Shown here piece by piece: positions 1-5,569 of a DNA stretch of 7,635 nucleotides. The stretch is taken from assembly GCA_005778315.1 (NCBI GenBank), contig SXOW01000013.1, forward strand, positions 1 through 7,635, in the 5' to 3' direction. Source of the stretch: Acidobacteriota bacterium (GTDB lineage Bacteria; Acidobacteriota; Vicinamibacteria; Vicinamibacterales; UBA8438). Numbering within the stretch: position 1 is the stretch's first letter; every line of letters begins with the position of its first letter. The position numbers and the translations under genes are program-made. The notes under the pieces were generated by a model that was not told the origin of the DNA, did not search any database, and saw only the letters and a list, made by a program, of their open reading frames with translations.

Positions 1-1530
1 GAGGATGTACCGGGTGTCGTGCTGCGTCAGAATGTCGAACGCTTCGGCGGATGGAAAGCCGGCCACCACGTTGACCTCGGCTCGAAAATCTTGCGGAATG
101 ACATCCGAATAGCCGTTGACGAGCGGTCGCCAGTGGGTCACCGACCCGACCATGTAGTACGCGTGACGCGGATACTCCATCCGCCGATTGAAGTACGGGA
201 ACTCGGCGATCGGGCCGGGGGGCAACTGGGCCAGCATGCGATACGCGTCGGGGAATCGGGGCGCCTCGAAATGGGGGTAGGGCACGGCGGCCAACTCGGC
301 CAATGCGACGGTGAGCAGGCCAGCCGTGAGCATGGCCGTCCGGCGTCCGCGGGTCAGCCGGGTGACTCCCACGCCGGCAATCACCGCCAACGCCAGCGCC
401 GTGACGATGCCCAGGCGCGCCGGCGCCCGTAACAGGCCAAACCCAGGCACGGTCTCGAACAGCAGTGTGTAGAGTCCTCCGTCCGGACCGAATGAGGCCC
501 ACCCGGCCAGCACGGCGATGGTGCCGTAGAGCGCCACGATAGGCCTGCCGGCTTCCCGAGGCAGCGCATCTGGAGCGGCCTCAGACGTCGCACGGTCCTG
601 ACGTCCAGTCACGACGCCTACCGCCGCCAGTCCGAGCATCACGAACCCTGGAAACAGCACTTCGTTCCAGACCTCGATCCGCGTGAGCAGCCAGGCGTGC
701 GATCGCGCCGGCGAAGCCAGATAGTCGCGCCAGTCGGCGGAGTACATACGCGCGTCATCCAGGTCTCGGGTCATCGCGCCGTGCGTCTCGGCGACTTCCA
801 GGTATGGCAGGAAGCCGGCACCGGTGATCACGCCACCGGTCACGACCGCGACCACGATGGCGGTCCAGTAGGCACGGCTCGACCAGCGTCCATCCCTCGC
901 CGCGTAGAAGAGGATGCCGACTCCGACTATCAGCCCGGCGAAGAGCCCGTAGTAGCCGCATGCCAGTCCAGCCAGCGCCATCACCAGGCCGAGCACCACG
1001 CCGCGGCCGAGAGTTGGCTGCTCCGCCAGCCGGTGAAACGCCAACATGCCGAACGGGAGTCCGGCGGTCATCAAGAGTTGAATATGCGCGCTACGCGCGA
1101 ACACGAACGGACAGAAGGCGAAGAGCACGCCCGAGACGGCCGCCGCCGACCGGTTCCCGGTGAGGCGTCTCACCAGCAGATAAGCCCCCACGAGCGACAG
1201 CATGAACGACGCGAGCACCACGGAGTTGTGCGCAGCATAGGGGTTCCGGGTCAGCCAGTAGGCCGGAACGGCCAACACGCCGGCCACCAGATTGGCCTCC
1301 GAAAACGCCAGGGTGTTGCGGTGCGGGAAGAAGATGTTGGCGTGAAAAAGCTCGGCGGGGTCCACGACGATGGTGCGGGCGACCCAGGCGATGTTCCAGA
1401 TGCTGAAGAGGCCGTCCTCGGAGTCGACCCGGCCGCCGTGACCGAGTTGGAACGCGAGCGGATACGTCAGCGCGACCGTGGTGACGACAGCCAGCACGGC
1501 CACGAGAGCCGCTTCACGACGGCGAGACAT
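1..1530 (-). CDS. Polytopic GT-C-like membrane protein, C-terminus cut by window edge
   Basis: The frame is open from the start codon at 1530 to the left edge: 510 codons with no stop. It encodes many hydrophobic segments (about residues 7-29, 81-93, 102-120, 128-145, 151-165, 178-211, 221-244, 290-308, 331-345, 374-390 and 399-416). The first long loop holds an acidic motif, D36-S-E-D39, followed by WNIAWV and FHANIFFPH. Later come LLRAPARLG (near 366-374) and NGYSDVIP (near 472-479). From family knowledge, this layout (acidic residues in the first extracytoplasmic loop, many helices, then a soluble tail) fits GT-C glycosyltransferase-like or YfhO-like proteins that use polyprenyl-linked sugars. 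Donor and acceptor cannot be read here. Start choice: GGAGGT directly abuts the ATG with zero spacing, which is unusual. A GTG five codons upstream and a GTG at codon 10 are weaker options. It follows the FKBP gene by 66 nt. Confidence 0.75.
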   Translation of the reverse strand, partial: MSRRREAALVAVLAVVTTVALTYPLAFQLGHGGRVDSEDGLFSIWNIAWVARTIVVDPAELFHANIFFPHRNTLAFSEANLVAGVLAVPAYWLTRNPYAAHNSVVLASFMLSLVGAYLLVRRLTGNRSAAAVSGVLFAFCPFVFARSAHIQLLMTAGLPFGMLAFHRLAEQPTLGRGVVLGLVMALAGLACGYYGLFAGLIVGVGILFYAARDGRWSSRAYWTAIVVAVVTGGVITGAGFLPYLEVAETHGAMTRDLDDARMYSADWRDYLASPARSHAWLLTRIEVWNEVLFPGFVMLGLAAVGVVTGRQDRATSEAAPDALPREAGRPIVALYGTIAVLAGWASFGPDGGLYTLLFETVPGFGLLRAPARLGIVTALALAVIAGVGVTRLTRGRRTAMLTAGLLTVALAELAAVPYPHFEAPRFPDAYRMLAQLPPGPIAEFPYFNRRMEYPRHAYYMVGSVTHWRPLVNGYSDVIPQDFRAEVNVVAGFPSAEAFDILTQHDTRYIL

Positions 1531-1555
1531 ACCTCCGAGCGGCACCCTGGTTCGA

Positions 1556-1561
1556 ATTCTA
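1556..1561 (-). promoter_or_regulatory. Possible -10 box before the membrane-protein gene
   Basis: TAGAAT on the minus strand matches five of six bases of the sigma-70 -10 consensus and would start a transcript near 1549, about 19 nt before the ATG. No -35-like hexamer lies at the usual distance (GGGCCC is there instead), so this may be chance. If real, it would let the gene be expressed separately from the FKBP gene. Confidence 0.2.
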
Positions 1562-1579
1562 CTCGCCGAGTGTGGCGAG
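1562..1579 (-). other. Short hairpin between the FKBP and membrane-protein genes
   Basis: On the minus strand, CTCGCC and GGCGAG form a perfect 6-bp stem with a 6-nt loop, starting 18 nt after the FKBP stop codon. No T-tract follows, so it is not a standard intrinsic terminator. It could shield the 3' end of the FKBP message or be incidental. Confidence 0.3.
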
Positions 1580-1596
1580 GGCCCTGCACGCGACCG

Positions 1597-2373
1597 CTAC
1601 CGGTTGACCGTGAACAGCGTGACGTCGAACAGCAACGTGGCGTTGGCCGGGATGATTCCGCGCTGAGTGTTACCGAAGCCCAATTCGGGTGGAATGATCA
1701 GGCGGCGTTCGCCGTTTTCGCGCATCCCCGGGATACCTCTCTCCCAGCCTTCGATCACCTGGCCGGCCCCAAGGGTCAAGGGGAACCGGCCCGAGGTGTC
1801 GAACCGAGCGCCCTTGCCGTCCGGCCGACTCTTGTCATACAGCCAGCCGCCGAAGGCGACCACCAACACGTCGCCGGTCGCCGCCACGGCGCCATTGCCG
1901 ACCTTCAGATCCGTGATCGTGAACGGTGCGCTATCGGTTACGACCGGTTCTGCCGCGACCAGCGTAATGTCCGCGACCAGTACGGATTCCGCGGGAATGC
2001 CAGCGGTGGCGTTTGGGCCGAAACCGAGGTCTGGTGGAATGATGACCCGACGCAGCCCGCCGACGCGCATGCCGACCACGCCCTGGTCGAACCCGCCGAT
2101 CGTCTGGCTGCCCCCAACCACGAAGGTGAGGCCGTTGCCGCTATCGACCTGCGCCCCCTTGTCGTCGGTTCGGTCGTCGTCGAAGAGCCAGGCGACGTAG
2201 TTGATCGTGACCCGGGTGCCGATGGCGGCGGTGGCACCGGTACCCACCCTGATGTCGGTGACGGCAAAAAACGCGAACCCGCCCGGCGCGAGCGGACTCT
2301 GTCCGGTGCAGCCCGCCACGGCCAGTGCCCCAGCGGTGGCTATCGCCATCAGTCCACGCGTCTTCGCCATCAT
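1597..2373 (-). CDS. Lipoprotein with two tandem FKBP-type peptidyl-prolyl isomerase domains
   Basis: This 258-residue protein begins with a lipoprotein signal: basic start, hydrophobic stretch, lipobox V19-A-G-C22. After lipidation it should sit on the periplasmic side of a membrane. Two FKBP domains follow, about residues 38-141 and 152-256. Both keep the core patterns (FDQGVVGM / WERGIPGM, IIPPDLGFG / IIPPELGFG). By FKBP12 numbering, domain 2 keeps F36, D37, F46, V55, I56, W59 and F99 (here F191, D192, F197, V206, I207, W210, F249), with Tyr26 and Tyr82 replaced by Phe (F174, F233). It is probably the active isomerase. Domain 1 keeps Y26 and D37 (Y59, D77) but has V76, L82, T91, F95 and A134 at pocket positions. 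Start: GGAGGA lies 7 nt before the first of two consecutive ATGs. The frame stays open upstream to 2691, but that would bury the lipobox and overlap the previous gene. Confidence 0.9.
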   Translation of the reverse strand: MMAKTRGLMAIATAGALAVAGCTGQSPLAPGGFAFFAVTDIRVGTGATAAIGTRVTINYVAWLFDDDRTDDKGAQVDSGNGLTFVVGGSQTIGGFDQGVVGMRVGGLRRVIIPPDLGFGPNATAGIPAESVLVADITLVAAEPVVTDSAPFTITDLKVGNGAVAATGDVLVVAFGGWLYDKSRPDGKGARFDTSGRFPLTLGAGQVIEGWERGIPGMRENGERRLIIPPELGFGNTQRGIIPANATLLFDVTLFTVNR

Positions 2374-2399
2374 CACGCCGTCCTCCAGCTTCGAAACGT

Positions 2400-2426
2400 T
2401 GCAACCTGCCCTCAGTATATGCAACC
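2400..2426 (-). repeat. Direct repeat of GGTTGCA with 20-nt period
   Basis: Two copies of GGTTGCA (2426-2420 and 2406-2400, minus strand) lie 20 nt apart start to start, about two helical turns. They flank the possible -10 box of the FKBP gene. A two-site operator is possible, but the copies are short and this could be chance. Confidence 0.25.
2414..2419 (-). promoter_or_regulatory. Possible -10 box for the FKBP lipoprotein gene
   Basis: TATACT on the minus strand, in the 151-nt gap after the NHL gene, would place a start of transcription near 2407, giving a leader of about 34 nt with the Shine-Dalgarno GGAGGA in it. No convincing -35 lies 16-18 nt upstream, so confidence is low. The gap holds no gene and no hairpin followed by T residues. 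Confidence 0.3.
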
Positions 2427-2524
2427 ACCGCCGTCCTGGGGATTCGCCAACGGCAGAACGGTCGGTCTGGGGCCACTGGCTTGCGACAGTCGTGATGTAT
2501 AGCACGTCGGTAGCCGCCCGGGAC

Positions 2525-3634
2525 CTATGGGGACACGATCCGGAACTTCTGGATGCGTTGGCCCTCCTGTTCGGCGACATACACATTGCCGGTCGAATCC
2601 ACCGCGATACCGTGAGGCAACGTGAACTGACCGCGGTAGCGTCCCGGACCGCCTCCGAAACTCGACAGTCGCTCGCCGGAACGGCGGTCAATGACGTCGA
2701 CCATTACAGTGTTCTGGTTGAGGACGAACATGAGGCGCTGGTCCGCGTCAGGAGAGAACGCGAGTACGACGGCGGTGCCTCGCGTGCCGCTACGGCGTCC
2801 GGCCGGAGAGGTCACGGGCGTGAATGGGACGTCAATGTTGCGGAGGAATCGACCCATCTTGTCGAACACCTGAATCCGGTCCGCTTCCCGGTCGCAGACA
2901 TACACGAATCCGTCGCGCGAGAGTCGGAGACAGTGCGGCAGCGGCGTCAGGTCCCGCTCGCTGTCCGAGCGGTGTAATGGCCATTGGCGCAGAAACCGTC
3001 CGGTGCGGTCCAGGACGGCGATCCGTTGGTTGCCACGCGGGGTTTCTCCGTCCGCAACGTAGATATCGCCGTTGGCGACATCGATATCGAGACTGGCGGG
3101 CAGGAAGAACTGGGCGCGGTCAGAGTTCAGCGGCGTGCCCTCGCGGGTGCCGTCGGAGGAGTCATATCGTCCCGTTTCTCCAACCTGCAGCAGTTGGCGG
3201 GCCCCGTCCTTCGAGTACTGCTGCACGACGCCGGTGCCCGAAGCCACAATCCACACGTTCTGATCAGCGTCGACGTGGCAGTCATGCAGCCGGTCGCCCA
3301 ACACGTCCGGGTCGCCCCACCCACGGACGACCGCTCCAGATGGATCCAGCTCGATGACGGGCGGAGCCAGTTTGGCACCGTCCAGGTCATCAGGGACGAC
3401 GTTCTGTCGATTCAGCAGATACACGTGGTCGCGGCCGTCGATACACATCCCTCCGAGTCCGCCCGTGATCCAGCCGTCGCCGAGGGGGAGCTGAGGCCAG
3501 AGCGGGTCCACCTCGTATCGGGGAACCGGTTGCGCCATCGCGTCACGGGGAGACCCCACCGCGACGAGCGCCACGGCTGCGAGAGCCACCGTCACGGCGA
3601 GCCCGGCAATCTTTGTCAGCGGCATGTCAGCCAT
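2525..3634 (-). CDS. Secreted NHL beta-propeller, peptidylamidoglycolate lyase (PAL)-like
   Basis: This 369-residue protein has a Sec signal peptide (hydrophobic about 9-27, likely cleavage after AMA near 34), so it is periplasmic or secreted. The mature part is repeated NHL blades, clearest at DGFVYVCDREADRIQVF (about 241-257) and near its C-terminus (about 340-364). Matched by eye to the PAL domain of peptidylglycine amidating monooxygenase, the three zinc histidines appear kept (H117 for H585, H234 for H690, H341 for H786), as do both key arginines (R76 for R533, R249 for R706). The catalytic tyrosine Y654 falls at E197. The fold call is firm. Lyase activity is doubtful, and a binding or other lyase role is possible. 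Start: AGAGGA lies 4 nt before the ATG at 3634. An in-frame extension to 3703 adds an arginine-rich stretch with no ribosome site. It follows the amidase gene by 104 nt. Confidence 0.85.
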   Translation of the reverse strand: MADMPLTKIAGLAVTVALAAVALVAVGSPRDAMAQPVPRYEVDPLWPQLPLGDGWITGGLGGMCIDGRDHVYLLNRQNVVPDDLDGAKLAPPVIELDPSGAVVRGWGDPDVLGDRLHDCHVDADQNVWIVASGTGVVQQYSKDGARQLLQVGETGRYDSSDGTREGTPLNSDRAQFFLPASLDIDVANGDIYVADGETPRGNQRIAVLDRTGRFLRQWPLHRSDSERDLTPLPHCLRLSRDGFVYVCDREADRIQVFDKMGRFLRNIDVPFTPVTSPAGRRSGTRGTAVVLAFSPDADQRLMFVLNQNTVMVDVIDRRSGERLSSFGGGPGRYRGQFTLPHGIAVDSTGNVYVAEQEGQRIQKFRIVSP

Positions 3635-3738
3635 GTCTTCCTCTCGTCCGCCCGGTGTCCGCCGGCGGGTCTTGGCGCGACGGGCGGTGATGCCACTGGG
3701 CATGATGCAGCGGGTCGTTGTGTAGCCCGGCGTGCGTG

Positions 3739-4677
3739 CTAGTCGTTGCCCGCGGCGCTGTCGTGCCCGGCGTTTCCGTCGATTCCGTCGATTCTGTCGT
3801 TTCTGTCTGGACCGTCGGCGCTGGCACGCGCGGGCAGGGGCAGGGCTTCCTGATAGTCGAGGATCGAGCGCAGCAGTGCGTCCGAGATCTGGTCCAGATA
3901 CACACCGGTAGAGAGCAAGGCGGCCTCGTACTCGTTGGTGAGGAACGAGATCTCGGTGAGCACGCTCGGCATGGTCGCGCCGAGTAGGACCACGAACGTC
4001 GCCTCATGGACGCCCTGGTCCAGGGCATCGGGGTGCAGTTGCCGCACGCTACGGACCAGATTTCGCTGCACCAACTCCGCCAGGTCTCGAGAATCGTCCA
4101 GCGCGGCCGGCGGCGCGGCGAGTGACGCGGTCCGGGCGGTCGCCGTCGTCGGCGAGCCGTTGCGCAGGTGATAGGTGGCAATGCCGCTGGCGACCTGGTT
4201 CTGGGATGCGTTGGCGTGGATCGACAGAAAGAGGTCGGCTCCCAGGCAGTTGGCCATGGACGTGCGGGCTTCCAACGACAGAAAGACGTCGTCGCGGCGG
4301 GTCATGACCACCTCGATCCCGGTGTGTGTACGGAGTCGAGCTTCGAGCCGTGTGGCGACGTCGAGCACGATCGCCGCCTCATTGAGGTGGCCGGCCTCGG
4401 CCCCGGGGTCATGGCCGCCGTGCCCCGGGTCCAGGACGATGCGCATCAACTTCGGGTGCACCGCGGCAATGCGCGGAGGAGTCCAGATCTCGCTCCGCGG
4501 CAGTCCGGTTGAGGGCAGCTGGGTTGGCTGGGGCTCCGGCCCGGCCAGGAAGATTCCACCCAGCAGGGCCAAGCCGCCCAGACTCGGCACGCCGATCCAC
4601 TGGAGCCATCGCCGGGGCCGACGGGTGACTGGGAAAGGGGGCGCCGCGGGGTCCTGCGGCCGGTTGTCAGCGTCCAC
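3739..4677 (-). CDS. N-acetylmuramoyl-L-alanine amidase (Amidase_3), membrane-anchored
   Basis: This enzyme cleaves the amide bond between N-acetylmuramic acid and L-alanine in peptidoglycan, freeing glycan strands of stem peptides. It has 312 residues: a short cytoplasmic N-terminus, one anchor helix (about 24-46), a short linker, a catalytic domain (about 77-280), then a low-complexity tail. Zinc ligands fit H86 (DPGHGG), E100 (LNEAA) and H154 (LSIHAN), with catalytic glutamate E242 in VLTEISFLTN, so it should be active. The start is GTG at 4677. An in-frame TAA lies four codons upstream, so no longer form exists, and the next good start would lose the anchor. The ribosome site is weak and lies inside a hairpin. 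Tail residues 291-302 are a fourfold DRN/DRI/DGI/DGN repeat, not usual in this family. It follows the SPOR-protein gene by 50 nt, which suggests co-transcription. Confidence 0.93.
   Translation of the reverse strand: MDADNRPQDPAAPPFPVTRRPRRWLQWIGVPSLGGLALLGGIFLAGPEPQPTQLPSTGLPRSEIWTPPRIAAVHPKLMRIVLDPGHGGHDPGAEAGHLNEAAIVLDVATRLEARLRTHTGIEVVMTRRDDVFLSLEARTSMANCLGADLFLSIHANASQNQVASGIATYHLRNGSPTTATARTASLAAPPAALDDSRDLAELVQRNLVRSVRQLHPDALDQGVHEATFVVLLGATMPSVLTEISFLTNEYEAALLSTGVYLDQISDALLRSILDYQEALPLPARASADGPDRNDRIDGIDGNAGHDSAAGND
3772..3807 (-). repeat. Four in-frame 9-nt repeats in the amidase C-terminus
   Basis: Four consecutive 9-nt units, read on the minus strand as GAC-(A/G)GA-A(A/T)C, encode the tripeptides DRN, DRI, DGI and DGN. 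Units differ at one or two positions. Their A-rich codons (AGA, GGA, AAC, ATC) contrast with the GC-rich codon use of the rest of the gene. Being multiples of three, gain or loss of units would leave the frame intact. Confidence 0.85.
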
Positions 4678-4680
4678 GAC

Positions 4681-4711
4681 GGCACTTTACCCTGGAATCC
4701 CAGGTCGTGCC
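4681..4711 (-). other. Two-part hairpin just before the amidase start codon
   Basis: On the minus strand the gap contains an outer stem GGCAC/GTGCC and an inner stem CCTGG/CCAGG with a GATT loop, separated by an internal loop of 2 nt on one side and 5 nt on the other. It ends 3 nt before the GTG start and includes the only purine-rich stretch (AGGGTAAAG) that could serve as ribosome site. No T-tract follows. It may lower or regulate amidase translation. Confidence 0.5.
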
Positions 4712-4727
4712 AATCAGTTCCCCGCCG

Positions 4728-5381
4728 TCACCGAACCTCTAGGAGATACCATTCCAGCCCCACTTCGTCCGCCACCCGCCGCCCGGCCGCCTCGGCTGCG
4801 GCTCGGTCGGGGTAGGCGCCGATCCGAACCCGGAACACCCTGCGGCCCTCCAGCTCCTGCGCGCTCGCGACGTACGACGGGAAGTTGCGTGCCCTCAGAC
4901 GCTCGGCGAGGGCGGCGGCTTGAGCCTGTCTCTCATAGGCACCCACCTGGATGGCAAACCGTCCAGGCTGCGGCGGCTCGCCGGCTGGCAGAGTGTCGGG
5001 AGCCGCACCTGCTTGCGGGGGATCGTCGGTCGCGCTCATGGTCTGGTTCGCCGTCGGAGGCGCCGCGAGACTGGGTGATGCCGCCAGGCGTTCGGGTGCT
5101 GCGGCAGGCGTGGACTCGGCGCGCACCGCGGGGCCTGTCTGATCGGCACGATTGCCCGGGCCCGCGGTGTTCGGTGAGCCGACCTTCACCAGGTAGAGTG
5201 CGACCGCAGCCAACCCCAGGACCAGGATCAGCCAAGGCCACCAGCGACGGGGAGCCGCCGGGCGGGGCGTCTGAGCCGCGGGCGGACCGTTCGCATGCGC
5301 CCGTCGGCGGCTGGCGCACGCCTGTTCGAAAGCCTGGATCGAGTCACGGAGCTGTTCCAACGAATCGTTGTCTGACGCCAC
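4728..5381 (-). CDS. SPOR-domain membrane protein
   Basis: This 217-residue protein is built like divisome-associated SPOR proteins: a cytoplasmic N-terminus with a basic patch (R25-R27), one membrane helix (about 48-66), an Ala/Pro-rich periplasmic linker (about 67-140), and a C-terminal SPOR domain (about 141-217). The SPOR domain shows FAIQVGAY (about 142-149) and VFRVRIGAY (about 182-190), the paired strands typical of the family. SPOR domains bind peptidoglycan glycan strands lacking stem peptides, which arise where amidases act, usually at the septum. The next gene encodes such an amidase, which supports a shared role. The start is GTG at 5381. A TAG lies in frame four codons upstream and no good Shine-Dalgarno precedes it. 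A promoter-like pair would place the transcript start at or next to the GTG. The exact biological partner cannot be told. Confidence 0.9.
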   Translation of the reverse strand: MASDNDSLEQLRDSIQAFEQACASRRRAHANGPPAAQTPRPAAPRRWWPWLILVLGLAAVALYLVKVGSPNTAGPGNRADQTGPAVRAESTPAAAPERLAASPSLAAPPTANQTMSATDDPPQAGAAPDTLPAGEPPQPGRFAIQVGAYERQAQAAALAERLRARNFPSYVASAQELEGRRVFRVRIGAYPDRAAAEAAGRRVADEVGLEWYLLEVR

Positions 5382-5427
5382 CTGCCCACTCTAGCTGGCA
5401 CGGCGGGAGGTCGCAACGGGCAGGTGG
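5378..5427. promoter_or_regulatory. 10-bp inverted repeat around the SPOR-gene promoter, possible operator
   Basis: CCACCTGCCC at 5378-5387 is matched perfectly in inverted orientation by GGGCAGGTGG at 5418-5427. The 30 nt between them hold the candidate -35 and -10 of the SPOR gene, and the left arm covers its GTG start codon. A regulator bound at both arms could bridge or block the promoter. Alternatively it is chance in GC-rich DNA. Confidence 0.4.
5388..5416 (-). promoter_or_regulatory. Candidate sigma-70-type promoter of the SPOR gene
   Basis: On the minus strand TTGCGA (5416-5411) and TAGAGT (5393-5388) each match four of six consensus bases and are exactly 17 nt apart. The predicted transcription start is near 5381, the first base of the GTG start codon, so the transcript would be leaderless or nearly so. 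This agrees with the lack of a clear Shine-Dalgarno. Confidence 0.45.
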
Positions 5428-5452
5428 GCACTTGTCATCGACTGTGTGGTCG

Positions 5453-5492
5453 ACCCAGCGCCGCCCGCATGGGCGCTCCGATGCCGCTGGGT
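5453..5492. other. 8-bp inverted repeat in the divergent intergenic region
   Basis: ACCCAGCG (5453-5460) and CGCTGGGT (5485-5492) are perfect inverted copies 24 nt apart. A smaller stem, GCCC/GGGC with loop GCAT (5463-5474), lies between them. It could be a second regulator site or an RNA hairpin, though no known transcript clearly includes it. Confidence 0.3.
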
Positions 5493-5556
5493 GAGGCGCT
5501 TCGCCGCGGTGCCCCCGCTCAAGATCCCGGCTCCGGCGCCTGGCCAACCGCAGGCG

Positions 5557-5562
5557 TATAAT
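5557..5562 (+). promoter_or_regulatory. Perfect TATAAT -10 box of the paraoxonase-like gene
   Basis: A consensus TATAAT ends 7 nt before the ATG start at 5570, so transcription should begin at 5569 or 5570 and give a leaderless mRNA. No Shine-Dalgarno precedes the ATG. No -35-like hexamer is seen at 16-18 nt (the region reads CGGCGC), so an activator or another sigma factor may be needed. Confidence 0.55.
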
Positions 5563-5569
5563 CCGCCCC

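Noticed and set aside
697..2502. Long plus-strand open frame of about 600 codons
   Set aside because: It lies antisense to the GT-C-like and FKBP genes, which have clear family features. Its product is rich in Arg, His, Gln and Gly with no recognisable domain, as is usual for a reverse-strand shadow in GC-rich DNA.
2374..2691. N-terminal extension of the FKBP frame
   Set aside because: It would place more than 100 residues before a good lipobox and overlap the end of the NHL gene. The ATG at 2373 has a proper Shine-Dalgarno.
3635..3703. N-terminal extension of the NHL frame
   Set aside because: It adds an arginine-rich stretch before a normal signal peptide, and AGAGGA is correctly spaced for the ATG at 3634, not for the upstream one.
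3690..3703. ATGCC/GGCAT hairpin between the amidase and NHL genes
   Set aside because: Only 5 bp with a 4-nt loop, no T-tract and no link to a start or stop codon; such stems are expected often by chance.
4175..5494. Plus-strand open frame of about 440 codons
   Set aside because: It is antisense to the amidase and SPOR genes and crosses their intergenic hairpin. The product is Arg/Pro/Ser-rich low complexity without motifs.
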